Positions 1 through 7,909 of a stretch of 13,828 nucleotides of DNA are shown piece after piece. This stretch comes from a bacterium (lineage in GTDB: Bacteria > Zhuqueibacterota > Zhuqueibacteria > Thermofontimicrobiales > Thermofontimicrobiaceae). The notes under the pieces were generated by a model. That model worked only from the letters and a program-made list of their open reading frames with translations. It ran no database searches and was not told the DNA's origin. The translations under genes were made by a program, and so were the position numbers. The DNA lies in NCBI GenBank assembly GCA_011046315.1, contig DSAU01000311.1:1-13828 (forward strand). The letters are read 5' to 3'. Positions within the stretch are counted from its first letter, which is position 1. Every line of letters begins with the position of its first letter.

Positions 1-50
1 CCAGTTGGATTATTGGTTTGTATTTTTAATATTTAAATCGTGGGAGGATG

Positions 51-74
51 CACAGAATAAGCGTAAATTCTGTG
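51..74. repeat. Perfect 8-bp inverted repeat (stem-loop)
   Basis: CACAGAAT at 51-58 pairs perfectly with ATTCTGTG at 67-74 around the 8-base loop AAGCGTAA. There is no clean T-run directly after it, so it is not a textbook terminator. It could be the 3' end of a transcript entering from the left, or the outer part of the palindromic repeat cluster that begins about 20 bases later. A GGGAGG followed directly by ATG (43-50) precedes it, but the resulting frame stops after ten codons. Confidence 0.4.
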
Positions 75-94
75 AGTTAAGCGCTTGTTTATAA

Positions 95-310
95 CTTCGT
101 TATATTACGTCCCTTACGAGACTTTAAAAATCAAAGAAGGTCCTGTTTCTATAAATATATCGTGCCTAACGGCACTTACTTTTTGCGATCTCTGCTGGTT
201 TTTGACAAATTTGCTCATGCCGGCATCTCAAAGTCGCTTTAGCGACGATATATTTGTAACAAGATTCGTAAAAAAGCAGTATGAGTCCCTTTAGGCACTA
301 TATATAACTA
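95..310. repeat. Cluster of four related short palindromic repeats (REP/BIME-like)
   Basis: Four copies of one element are visible. Two are in + orientation, with cores GTCCCTTACGAGAC (109-122) and GTGCCTAACGGCAC (162-175). Two are in - orientation, with cores GTCGCTTTAGCGAC (233-246) and GTCCCTTTAGGCAC (285-298). Each core is a 5-bp stem around a 4-base TTAC/TAAC/TTTA-type loop. Each has an AT-rich arm on one side: AAATATATCG at 153-162 is repeated exactly as its reverse complement at 246-255. GTTATAT (99-105) is matched by ATATAAC (302-308), so the outer pair also mirrors. Core bases vary between copies while stem pairing is largely kept, which points to selection on structure. Nothing here supports a protein-coding gene. 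Confidence 0.7.
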
Positions 311-898
311 TGTTTATTTACAGTGAGTTGGGATTTTTCACAAACAGTTATCTGAAGCAAAGAGGCATCTTCTCAACTATTTCAAAAATCCATTTATTTG
401 AATCTGAAATTTTCGACTGGTCATTCACATTAATATTACCAATCTAATCTTGTACTTTTTTGCAACATCATTTTAACATTAACAATGAAAACATTAAAAT
501 CGACCGAAATGTTTTTTCAAAATAGTTTTCCCGAGACATTCAGTTTTTTTCGGTGTTCAATTTTGCAACTTAGCCGCGCTATGAAATCAACCAATCATTT
601 TTGCATCCAAATCAGCAACAGAAACGTAATCTGACCACCTCGATCTGTATGAAAAAATAGTAATTGACGGTTTGTTTTGAAAAAAATCGCGCTGAAGCAG
701 AATCCATTATCCACCTGCAACTGATCTTTTACCATTAAACAAAAAAACACTTGCATTTTTTAAAACTTAGCTTATCTTTATTGTCATTAGCTGCGCTTGA
801 CATCTATCGGAATTTGGTTCGGTAGAAAAAGTGGCATTCATGCTTTGTTTTATCAATGAAAATTTTATTTTTAATCATCCATTTAATCAAAAATTTAA
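311..898. other. AT-rich intergenic stretch without a convincing gene
   Basis: About 590 bases lie between the repeat cluster and the lipoprotein gene. All frames are short or lack a ribosome binding site. The longest tidy one (485-634, 49 codons) has no Shine-Dalgarno sequence and no recognisable protein character. The stretch is rich in A and T runs. The only regulatory signal I can point to is the candidate promoter near its right end (751-778). Confidence 0.5.
751..778 (+). promoter_or_regulatory. Candidate sigma70-type promoter for the metallophosphoesterase lipoprotein
   Basis: TTGCAT at 751-756 and TATCTT at 773-778 are separated by 16 bases, giving a leader of about 125 nt before the start at 911. 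A similarly built site (CTTGCATT, then AGCTATATTTA) lies upstream of the phosphoesterase at 7136. This internal similarity is the main support; in AT-rich DNA such matches arise easily. Confidence 0.3.
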
Positions 899-900
899 AT

Positions 901-906
901 GGGAGG
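901..906 (+). promoter_or_regulatory. Shine-Dalgarno sequence that fixes the lipoprotein start at 911
   Basis: GGGAGG ends five bases before ATG at 911. The earlier in-frame ATG at 899 overlaps this site and so would have no ribosome binding site of its own. The start is therefore 911, and this also places a proper basic N-terminus (MKQNR) in front of the lipoprotein signal helix. Confidence 0.75.
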
Positions 907-910
907 AAAC

Positions 911-2305
911 ATGAAACAAAATCGTTTTTTGCAGAACCTTTTGCTGCTGTTTTTGATTTTATCCGTGGCATTTTTGAGTTTTTCTTGTTCCAAAGACAGC
1001 AAGGACAAAGGGCCGGTCGGACCGGTTGATGGAAGTTACCCATCGATTACCATCGGTATTTTTTCCGACCTTCACTATTACGATCCTGCGCTGGGAACCA
1101 GCAGCGATGCATTCGCCGATTACCTGGCGCAAGACCGAAAAATGCTGGCTGAAAGCCAAGCTATTTTAGAAGCAGCTTTAAATATGATGATGGCTGAGCA
1201 GGTAGAGGTAGTATTGGTACCAGGCGACCTGACCAAAGATGGAGAAAAGCAAAGCCATGAACAGGTGGCAGCTTATCTGGCGCAGTTGGAAGCTTCCGGC
1301 AAGATCGTTTATGTCATTCCCGGCAATCACGACATCCAAAATCCTCATGCTTTCAGCTACCCCGACGGCAGCGATCCGGTAGCGGTTGCCAGTGTAACAC
1401 CGCAGGAGTTCAAAACCATTTACAATCAATTCGGCTTTGAGGAGGCTATTGCTTCAGATCCCAATTCGCTCAGCTATATCGTTCAACCCAAAGACAGCAT
1501 CTGGGTGCTCGCTATTGACGGCTGCAATTACAATTCAAAATTTCCGGAGTTGTCACGTATTGCCGGCGACCTGAAGCCAGAGACAATGACCTGGATCAAA
1601 TCCAAACTTCAAGAGGCACAATCCAGCGGTATTACTGTATTTGGGATGATGCATCACGGACTGGTGGAGCATTTCCCCTCGATGGACGCGATCTTTCCGG
1701 ATTATCTGATTTATGACTGGCGGGATAAAGCGACGGAACTTGCCGCCGCCGGTCTCAATATCATTTTTACCGGGCACCATCACGCTAATGATATTGCTCA
1801 GCTAACCGACGCTGGAAATTATGTCATCGACGTTCAGACTGGCGCCACCGTAACCTGGCCCTGCCCCATCAGAATCGCAGCGTTTGATGGCGAGAATAAT
1901 ACGCTGGAAATTATCACTAAACACATTGAAAGCATTAGCTCTAACACTGGCGGGGTTGCGTTTCAGGATTACGCGAAAAACTTTCTGGCGACTGGCTTGC
2001 CGCCGATTGTAATCGCAGAGCTGCAAACCCTGGGCATGGACCAGGCCACTGCTACTCAATTTGCCCAGCTGGTCGTGCCCACGCTGATGGCATATTATTA
2101 CGGAGATGAACCGCTGCACCAGGATCCAGCGGTTTTAGCAGGGATTAATCAGGTGATGTCAAGCGGAGATCCGCTGGCGTTTCAATTTGGAATGCTGTTG
2201 TTGGGAATATGGAATGACCCGACGCCCGACAACTCAGTGACGATCGATTTTGCCACCGGCAAGATTTCGGAAAAAACATCGTCACCGCTGTTTGTATTTA
2301 AATAA
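911..2305 (+). CDS. Metallophosphoesterase (calcineurin-like) lipoprotein
   Basis: 464 residues from ATG 911, chosen because GGGAGG lies just upstream. Residues 1-26 form a lipoprotein-type signal: basic MKQNR, a leucine-rich helix, then LSFSC with Cys26 as the probable lipidation site, followed by a charged Ser/Lys/Asp linker. The export site is a loose lipobox (Phe at -2). Residues about 47-330 carry all the class-I metallophosphoesterase motifs: SDLH (Asp53, His55), PGD (Asp106), GNHD (Asn139, His140), MMHHG (His248, His249) and TGHHH (His289, His291). These ligate the two active-site metal ions in calcineurin-like phosphatases. The order resembles CpdA-type phosphodiesterases and other monoester/diester hydrolases; the substrate cannot be read from sequence. 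Residues about 335-464 form an extra C-terminal domain I do not recognise. The product should sit on a membrane, outside the cytoplasm. The gene ends 60 bases before a strong terminator and converges on the protease gene. Confidence 0.85.
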   Translation: MKQNRFLQNLLLLFLILSVAFLSFSCSKDSKDKGPVGPVDGSYPSITIGIFSDLHYYDPALGTSSDAFADYLAQDRKMLAESQAILEAALNMMMAEQVEVVLVPGDLTKDGEKQSHEQVAAYLAQLEASGKIVYVIPGNHDIQNPHAFSYPDGSDPVAVASVTPQEFKTIYNQFGFEEAIASDPNSLSYIVQPKDSIWVLAIDGCNYNSKFPELSRIAGDLKPETMTWIKSKLQEAQSSGITVFGMMHHGLVEHFPSMDAIFPDYLIYDWRDKATELAAAGLNIIFTGHHHANDIAQLTDAGNYVIDVQTGATVTWPCPIRIAAFDGENNTLEIITKHIESISSNTGGVAFQDYAKNFLATGLPPIVIAELQTLGMDQATATQFAQLVVPTLMAYYYGDEPLHQDPAVLAGINQVMSSGDPLAFQFGMLLLGIWNDPTPDNSVTIDFATGKISEKTSSPLFVFK

Positions 2306-2364
2306 TAATCACTACCAGCATCCTGGTATCGATAAAAAAATCGATGAATAAAAATTACTCTTTT

Positions 2365-2402
2365 AAAAAAACAACCGGAGTGTTCCAGCTCCGGTTGTTT
2401 TT
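2365..2402. terminator. Bidirectional Rho-independent terminator between convergent genes
   Basis: CAACCGGAG (2372-2380) pairs with CTCCGGTTG (2389-2397) around an 8-base loop. The stem is flanked by seven As on the left (2365-2371) and five Ts on the right (2398-2402). Read on either strand this gives a GC-rich hairpin followed by a U-run. It can end transcription both of the lipoprotein gene (stop at 2305) and of the protease gene on the other strand (stop at 2419, only 17 bases away). Confidence 0.9.
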
Positions 2403-2418
2403 GTAGGAAACTACGCTC

Positions 2419-4407
2419 TTATTTTTTTGCGCCCCAATAGACCAATCTTTTGGTCAATGTCGCATTTTCAGCCCGAAGTTGATAAAAATACAGGCCGGCG
2501 GAAACATAATTTCCATGATCGTCTCTGCCATCCCAATATTTGATATAATGCCTGGCCGGATGAAATTCATCCGCCAGAACTTTGACACGCTGGCCCAGAA
2601 TATTGAAAATAGTCAGGCTGACCTGACCCGGCTCTGCCACACCATAGGAAATGTTGGTGATTCGTTGGAACGGGTTGGGGTAGTTTTGGAACAATTGATA
2701 ATCTTCGGGCACCGGATCCGATTCGTTAAATGTGGTATCGAAAGCAACAAATGAAAAATAAACCTGAGGTGCGAGGTGAGGGAAAAATTTATGATCGTTG
2801 TTCTCATCCTTCGCCGAGAAATAGGACTTAACCTGATCACCATTTTCCAACGATGGCAGATACGCCTGGTATTCATTTTCTCTCAAAGAAGCCCGTAATT
2901 TTGTTTGCTGAAATTCATTATTGTTGATCGCATAATGGAGCCAGAGCGCATCCGGCAACAGTTGATATTTTGAAAAAACCTTAATCTTAACCAGCGGATT
3001 TGTTCCATTGTTGTAAATGACCACTGGCTTATCGCTAAAAAACAACCCGTAGAAGAAAATCGCTTCATGTGCGTTCACAACTCCCCAGCCGAAATCATTG
3101 TCAGGACTTTGTGGCTGGCTTGCGGTTTCTTTAAGCGCCGCCAGCACCTCCTCCGGTTTAAGATAGGGATGCGCCTGTAAAATAAGCGCAGCCACACCGG
3201 ATACCAGTGGGCAGGAAAACGAGGTTCCGCTTCCAGTGCGATAGCCGTCGGGGCTGTTAGGCGAAACCGCATAGATGCTCACACCGGGAGCGACAACTTC
3301 CGGTTTAATTCGCCCATCAAAGGTCGGACCACGCGAGCTAAAAGCGGCAACATCGCCGCTAAAATTCACCGCGCCGACAGAGACAACCCGCCTGCCATCC
3401 GCCGGAGCGATCATATAGCGCCATGAGCCAGCGCCCTCATTTCCCATGCTGTTGACAACCAGCACACCTTTTTCGACAGCGATCTCTGCTGCAAAGGTCG
3501 TCACCGCCGTCGCGCCATCCATATCCTCGTAGGAATACCAATCGTTGTAGCCAAGCGAACTGCTGACAATATCCGCCCCCTGTCGCTCGAGCCATTCAAT
3601 TCCCGCCACCCAATAGTCCTCTTCGGCCGGATATTCATCAGAAATATCTTCAGTTTTGGCAAGCAAAAAATCGGCGCCGAACGCCGGCCCAATGATTTGT
3701 CCCTCACAAAAACCCGCGATCGCCGAGAGCACCGATGTGCCATGATTGTGTTGCGATGCGGTATCCTGCGGCTCATTACTGGTGGTGCTATCATTGTTAA
3801 TGAAATCATATTCTGCCACAATGTTCAAATGTTGAAACGCCTCATGATATTGATGATTGAAGCCGGTATCCAACAAACCAATCAAGACCCCCTTGCCATT
3901 CAATCCAAGATCATGCAATGGCGGAACAGCAATCATCTCGTTTTGCATCAACGAAGGACCATAATCATAGCGGAAGGTGGAAGGCTTCAACAAGTGCCGC
4001 TGTTCAATTATATCCGGTACGATACGCTTAAAGGTCGAAACCCGCCGCACATTAGTTACAAAGTTCATCGAATGCGCCCTTGTGATTTGTTCCGGGCTGG
4101 CTTTGACGCTAACAGCGTTGAGCCACCGGGATTTGACAATCGGCGACAGACCAAGCTTCTGAAGAGTTAAAACATAGGGGCTATAAACATCGATGTCAAA
4201 CTCATCGACCAATTCCGACGATGGCAAAAGCTTTTCTCTTCTGTCAATTGTTCTGGCGGGCATACTTTTTTTTTCTTTGATGAGCATCTCTGCCATTTCC
4301 GTTCTACCCAGACCTTTATCTTTAAAAAAAATCCAATATTTGTCCTGAGCCTGCAACAACAGCGGAAAACACAGGATTATAAAAAGTTGAGTTATTTTAA
4401 TTGTCAT
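2419..4407 (-). CDS. Secreted subtilisin-like (S8) serine protease with T9SS sorting domain
   Basis: 662 residues. The ATG at 4407 follows AGGAAA on the minus strand. Residues 1-20 are a Sec signal peptide, with likely cleavage after LLLQA. Residues about 21-135 look like a propeptide. The S8 catalytic domain spans about 165-450: Asp180 in LLDTGF, His222 in NHGTS, the oxyanion Asn323 in SMGNEG and nucleophile Ser396 in GSGTSFSCP. A beta-rich linker (about 455-565) follows. The last ~90 residues start with YQLFQNYPNPF (570-580) and end in GLYFYQLRAENATLTKRLV, the pattern of the Por/T9SS type A C-terminal sorting domain. This is established as the signal for passage through the type IX secretion system and surface anchoring or release. 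A peptidase with an intact triad, secreted across the outer membrane, is therefore well supported. Its natural substrate is unknown. No T9SS component is encoded in the window. Confidence 0.93.
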   Translation of the reverse strand: MTIKITQLFIILCFPLLLQAQDKYWIFFKDKGLGRTEMAEMLIKEKKSMPARTIDRREKLLPSSELVDEFDIDVYSPYVLTLQKLGLSPIVKSRWLNAVSVKASPEQITRAHSMNFVTNVRRVSTFKRIVPDIIEQRHLLKPSTFRYDYGPSLMQNEMIAVPPLHDLGLNGKGVLIGLLDTGFNHQYHEAFQHLNIVAEYDFINNDSTTSNEPQDTASQHNHGTSVLSAIAGFCEGQIIGPAFGADFLLAKTEDISDEYPAEEDYWVAGIEWLERQGADIVSSSLGYNDWYSYEDMDGATAVTTFAAEIAVEKGVLVVNSMGNEGAGSWRYMIAPADGRRVVSVGAVNFSGDVAAFSSRGPTFDGRIKPEVVAPGVSIYAVSPNSPDGYRTGSGTSFSCPLVSGVAALILQAHPYLKPEEVLAALKETASQPQSPDNDFGWGVVNAHEAIFFYGLFFSDKPVVIYNNGTNPLVKIKVFSKYQLLPDALWLHYAINNNEFQQTKLRASLRENEYQAYLPSLENGDQVKSYFSAKDENNDHKFFPHLAPQVYFSFVAFDTTFNESDPVPEDYQLFQNYPNPFQRITNISYGVAEPGQVSLTIFNILGQRVKVLADEFHPARHYIKYWDGRDDHGNYVSAGLYFYQLRAENATLTKRLVYWGAKK

Positions 4408-4497
4408 TTAGCTTTCCTGTTTTTAGTGTTGTCATTTTGATAATTTAACCCATTTTCACAAAGAGTGTTTCAAATAATTGAATTTTCATTTGCAAAT

Positions 4498-4541
4498 TTA
4501 GTCTGAATTTCATAATTTAGACTAATTCAACTTAGTCAGAC
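4498..4541. promoter_or_regulatory. Divergent region with three TTAGTC half-sites (candidate operator)
   Basis: The sequence between the protease and priA holds TTAGTC at 4498-4503, its inverse GACTAA at 4519-4524 and TTAGTC again at 4533-4538. Adjacent pairs therefore form inverted repeats, and TTTAGTCTGAATT against AATTTAGACTAA is nearly a full dyad centred close to 4511. A loose -35/-10 pair for priA (TTGCAA at 4490, CATAAT at 4511) would lie in the same bases. I do not know the regulator. The site could serve either gene. Confidence 0.35.
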
Positions 4542-4568
4542 AACTTAATCATTCGGGATGCCCCTTAA

Positions 4569-7049
4569 ATGAGCAGATTTGCAGACATCGCACTACCAGT
4601 ACCTGTTTTTCAAATTTATACTTATGAGGTACCGGAGTGTTTTCGCGAAACCCTGACCGAGGGTTTTCGGGTGTTAGTGCCGTTTGGAAAACGAAAAATG
4701 ACCGGCTATGTGGTTGGAATTAAGGATCAATGTAATCGAGAAGATTTAAAGCCGATCCACGATTTACTTGACCCCCACCCCGTGCTTTCAGCAGAAATGA
4801 TATCGCTTGCCCGATGGATTTCAGAATATTATCTGTGTCCACTGGGTGAGACAATTAAAGCCATGCTGCCAGGAGGAACAAATCTCGAATCAAGGCATTA
4901 TCTTTCTTTGCAAGCGACCGACGAACAGATCCGAAACCATCTGGAAAAATATCACGTTCCGCGACAGGAGAAAATTTTAGCCTTGCTCCGGGAGCATAAA
5001 CAGCTTTCCCTGCAGCAGTTGCGAAAACGTTTCCGGGCTGCCAATTTATCAAGTTCTGTGGCGAGCCTGGTAAAGGCCGGACTCATTAAGTCGGAAATCA
5101 ACATAACTTCAGCAACGGCGCGCCCAAAATTTGAGTATTGGCTGCAAATTCACCCTAACATTCAAACTCAATCCACTTTCGATCAAATATGTTCCAGCTT
5201 GTTACAGACAGCGCCAGCGCAGGCATTGTGTCTTGCTGTTGTTCGAGAACACAAGCAGATCTCTCAAAAAAATTTAATCAAAACCGCGGGCGTCAGCAAT
5301 AGCGCAATCATAACGCTCATTCAAAAAGAAATAATCCAACGATTTGAAAAAGAGGTGGTACGCAGCTATCTGTCCGCTCAGACATACAAACCGCCGGACA
5401 GCTTTGCGCTGAACGAATATCAGAATCACGCTATTTATCAGATCGAGCAGGCAATTAATCAGGATTGCTATCAAACGTTTCTGCTACACGGCGTCACCGG
5501 CAGCGGCAAGACTCAGGTTTATATTGAAGCCATCAAACGAGCGCAATCAAAAGACAAAACCGCCATCGTTCTGGTGCCAGAGATCGCACTGACTCCACAG
5601 ACAGTCAGCCGGTTCACCAGTAACTTTCCCGGCTTGGTTTCGGTTTTACACAGCCGCATGTCGCCGGGTGAGCGCTATGATTCCTGGCGGAAGCTCAAAC
5701 AAGGTCAATACAGAATTGCCATTGGTCCGCGGTCGGCTGTTTTCGCGCCATTAGAGAACCTGGGATTAATTGTGGTGGATGAAGAGCATGAATCCTCCTA
5801 TAAGCAGTATGATAATCAACCGTTGTACAATGCCCGGGACGTGGCGGTTTATCGCGGAAGAACGAACAATGCCGTTGTGATCCTGGGTTCTGCAACCCCT
5901 TCGCTGGAATCCTATTACAATGCCAAAGCTGAAAAATATCAACTGTTGGAGCTCCCGTTACGCATCGATGATGTTCCCATGCCTCAGGTAACCATTGTGG
6001 ACATGATCAAACACAGGAAGGAATATCCAGCTCATGACGTTTCGATATTTTCAAAATTTTTACATGAAAAAATTCAAGAAAAGTTAGCAGCCGGGCAGCA
6101 AATCATCCTGCTGCAAAATCGTCGGGGCTTTTCAACCCACATTAAATGCAAAGATTGCGGTCATATTGAAAAATGCAAACACTGTGAAATCACATTAACT
6201 TACCACGAAAAGGGTCATCTGCTGCGTTGCCACTATTGCACGTTCACCAAAAAAGCGCCGAGCGCCTGCCCTCAATGTCACGGTGTGGACATTTTATTCA
6301 GAGGTGTTGGCACTCAGCGCGTTGAGAAAGAAATTGGCAAAATGCTACCTCAGGCCAGAGTCGTCAGAATGGATTTGGATACAACATCTCGAAAATGGGC
6401 GCACGACAGAATACTCTCCGATTTTGGTGAGAAGAAATTCGATGTTTTGTTGGGCACTCAAATGGTGGCTAAGGGCCTTGATTTTGAAAACGTTACCTTA
6501 GTTGGCGTAATATCAGCCGACACCAGCTTGTTACTGCCGGATTTTCGGGCAACTGAACGAACGTTTCAACTGCTTACTCAAGTTGCAGGGCGCGCCGGGC
6601 GCAAGGGTTTAGCAGGAGAAGTTTATATTCAAACTTACTCTCCGGACAATCTTGGCTTAAAATTTGCTGAACAACATGATTATAAAGGCTTTTTCTTACA
6701 CGAACTGCCGCTGCGCAAAGAATTGAACTATCCGCCTTTTTGGCGCCTGGTTTGTCTCTTGTTTCGCGGCGAATCAGAGGAGAAGGTAAGACAGGCAGCG
6801 TTCATCGTGGCGGACATGCTGCGGATTCCGGAAGCGTTGGGGAAAGTTTACGGTCCGGTGGCATCCCCGCTTTCGAAAATACAGGACATGTATCGCTGGC
6901 AGTTGATAATCAAAGCTAATAAACAAAACGACTCCAACGGTAAATTGATACGGCGTCATCTTAAAACAGCGATGTTAAAATATCGATCGACAAAAAATGT
7001 TCGTGACGTCAAGCTGTCCATTGATGTGGATCCGGTTTCGTTATTGTAA
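4569..7049 (+). CDS. priA: Primosomal protein N' (replication restart helicase PriA)
   Basis: 826 residues, within the range of non-enterobacterial PriA and longer than the 732 of E. coli. It is an ATP-dependent 3'-5' helicase that recognises abandoned replication forks and reloads the replisome. The N-terminal DNA-binding domain (about 1-105) starts with the typical ALPVPVFQIYTYEVP. Two winged-helix-like stretches follow (about 130-175 and 215-262). The helicase core has Walker A GVTGSGKT (308-315), VVDEEHESSYKQ (402-413), GSATPS (440-445) and LLTQVAGRAGRKG (668-680). Eight cysteines (527, 530, 536, 539, 554, 557, 567, 570) form the two zinc-binding sites inserted between the helicase lobes. 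GTQMVAKGLDFENV (629-642) and the C-terminal domain complete the family. The ribosome binding site is weak. The stop is 86 bases before the next gene, so partial co-transcription with the downstream operon is possible. Confidence 0.97.
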   Translation: MSRFADIALPVPVFQIYTYEVPECFRETLTEGFRVLVPFGKRKMTGYVVGIKDQCNREDLKPIHDLLDPHPVLSAEMISLARWISEYYLCPLGETIKAMLPGGTNLESRHYLSLQATDEQIRNHLEKYHVPRQEKILALLREHKQLSLQQLRKRFRAANLSSSVASLVKAGLIKSEINITSATARPKFEYWLQIHPNIQTQSTFDQICSSLLQTAPAQALCLAVVREHKQISQKNLIKTAGVSNSAIITLIQKEIIQRFEKEVVRSYLSAQTYKPPDSFALNEYQNHAIYQIEQAINQDCYQTFLLHGVTGSGKTQVYIEAIKRAQSKDKTAIVLVPEIALTPQTVSRFTSNFPGLVSVLHSRMSPGERYDSWRKLKQGQYRIAIGPRSAVFAPLENLGLIVVDEEHESSYKQYDNQPLYNARDVAVYRGRTNNAVVILGSATPSLESYYNAKAEKYQLLELPLRIDDVPMPQVTIVDMIKHRKEYPAHDVSIFSKFLHEKIQEKLAAGQQIILLQNRRGFSTHIKCKDCGHIEKCKHCEITLTYHEKGHLLRCHYCTFTKKAPSACPQCHGVDILFRGVGTQRVEKEIGKMLPQARVVRMDLDTTSRKWAHDRILSDFGEKKFDVLLGTQMVAKGLDFENVTLVGVISADTSLLLPDFRATERTFQLLTQVAGRAGRKGLAGEVYIQTYSPDNLGLKFAEQHDYKGFFLHELPLRKELNYPPFWRLVCLLFRGESEEKVRQAAFIVADMLRIPEALGKVYGPVASPLSKIQDMYRWQLIIKANKQNDSNGKLIRRHLKTAMLKYRSTKNVRDVKLSIDVDPVSLL

Positions 7050-7081
7050 AAATTATTTTATTGAAAAAATGAAAAAGATCC

Positions 7082-7110
7082 TTGCATTCATAATAATTTC
7101 AAGCTATATT
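7082..7110 (+). promoter_or_regulatory. Candidate promoter for the phosphoesterase-roadblock-MglA operon
   Basis: TTGCAT (7082-7087) and TATATT (7105-7110) are spaced by exactly 17 bases, and transcription would start about 20 nt before the TTG start at 7136. The -10 matches the sigma70 consensus in five of six positions; the -35 matches in three. The architecture echoes the site at 751-778. Confidence 0.4.
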
Positions 7111-7135
7111 TAAATTATAATTACAGGTTATCAAA

Positions 7136-7864
7136 TTGCGGCTTGCCGTCATTTCAGACATTCATAGTAATCTTGAAGCATTAACGGCTGTCTTTGAGGA
7201 AATCGAAAACCGGGACATAGACAAGATCGTGTGTCTTGGCGATATTGTGGGCTATGGTCCCAATCCAAAAGAGTGCATAGAGCTTGTCAAAACTAAATGC
7301 GACGCCATTATTATCGGCAACCACGACGTCGCCTGTTTTAACCACAGCGAATTGTACTATTTCAATCGCTTTGCAAAGCAAGCGCTCGAATGGACAACGG
7401 ATCAACTCGAAAACAACCAGTTGGATTTTTTGAAAAGTTTGCCGGATAGCAGCATTTACGCAAACTCCCGACTTGTCCATTCGAACCCGCACTTTCCGCA
7501 GTCGTGGGATTATGTTTTATCGATTGATGATGCAATTTTCAACTTCGCTGCTTTTGAGGAAAAAGTTTGCTTTATCGGCCATTCGCATCAACCGATAATC
7601 TACATTGAAAACCAGGGGCAAAAATACTCATTTGCTGAAAATTCCGAAATTACATTTCAACCGAGCTGTCGATACATCATCAATGTTGGCAGCGTCGGTC
7701 AGCCGAGAGATCACAACCCGGCGTCAGCATTTGGGATAATGGACACCGCAGCCCAACATTACGAGTTAATCCGGGTCGCCTATGATATTGAAAAGACCCA
7801 GGCAAAAATGCACGCTGCTGGCTTGCCATCATTTTTAGCGGAACGCTTGATGGCAGGGAAATAA
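7136..7864 (+). CDS. Cytoplasmic metallophosphoesterase, YfcE/MJ0936-like
   Basis: 242 residues from a TTG start at 7136. This start is chosen because the family begins MRxAVISDIHSNLEAL, there is no upstream ATG, and an AGG lies 8 bases before it. All metal-binding motifs are present: SDIHSN (Asp8, His10), LGDIVGYGP (Asp36), IIGNHD (Asn62, His63), VHSNP (His115) and IGHSHQP (His149, His151). No signal peptide or membrane segment is visible. Small phosphoesterases of this group hydrolyse phosphodiesters or nucleotides, some in the ApaH/YfcE range; the substrate here is unknown. The VGSVGQPRD stretch (185-191) near the C-terminus is typical of the group. The gene is followed after 45 bases by a roadblock gene and then mglA, so it probably belongs to the same transcription unit and may act on a nucleotide signal connected with the GTPase. 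That functional link is inference from position only. Confidence 0.88.
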   Translation: MRLAVISDIHSNLEALTAVFEEIENRDIDKIVCLGDIVGYGPNPKECIELVKTKCDAIIIGNHDVACFNHSELYYFNRFAKQALEWTTDQLENNQLDFLKSLPDSSIYANSRLVHSNPHFPQSWDYVLSIDDAIFNFAAFEEKVCFIGHSHQPIIYIENQGQKYSFAENSEITFQPSCRYIINVGSVGQPRDHNPASAFGIMDTAAQHYELIRVAYDIEKTQAKMHAAGLPSFLAERLMAGK

Positions 7865-7909
7865 AGATGATATTGAAACCAATGTATATCAAACGGGAGA
7901 TTTTCAACA

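Noticed and set aside
85..294. 69-codon open frame on + strand
   Set aside because: It runs straight through three to four palindromic repeats, has no Shine-Dalgarno sequence and has no protein-like composition; the repeats explain the sequence.
95..310. Possible CRISPR array
   Set aside because: The repeats are only about 14-25 bases, vary in sequence, occur in both orientations and are unevenly spaced; no cas gene is nearby.
485..634. 49-codon open frame in the left intergenic region
   Set aside because: No ribosome binding site, low-complexity AT-rich context and no recognisable motif.
899..910. Upstream ATG for the phosphoesterase lipoprotein
   Set aside because: It overlaps the GGGAGG that serves the ATG at 911 and has no ribosome binding site of its own.
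3697..4170. 157-codon + strand frame opposite the protease gene
   Set aside because: It is antisense to the propeptide and catalytic domain of a clear S8 protease and encodes nothing recognisable.
4558..4572. Five-codon mini-frame (ATG CCC CTT AAA TGA) whose stop overlaps the priA start
   Set aside because: Could couple translation to priA, but it is too short and lacks any supporting signal, so chance is the simpler explanation.
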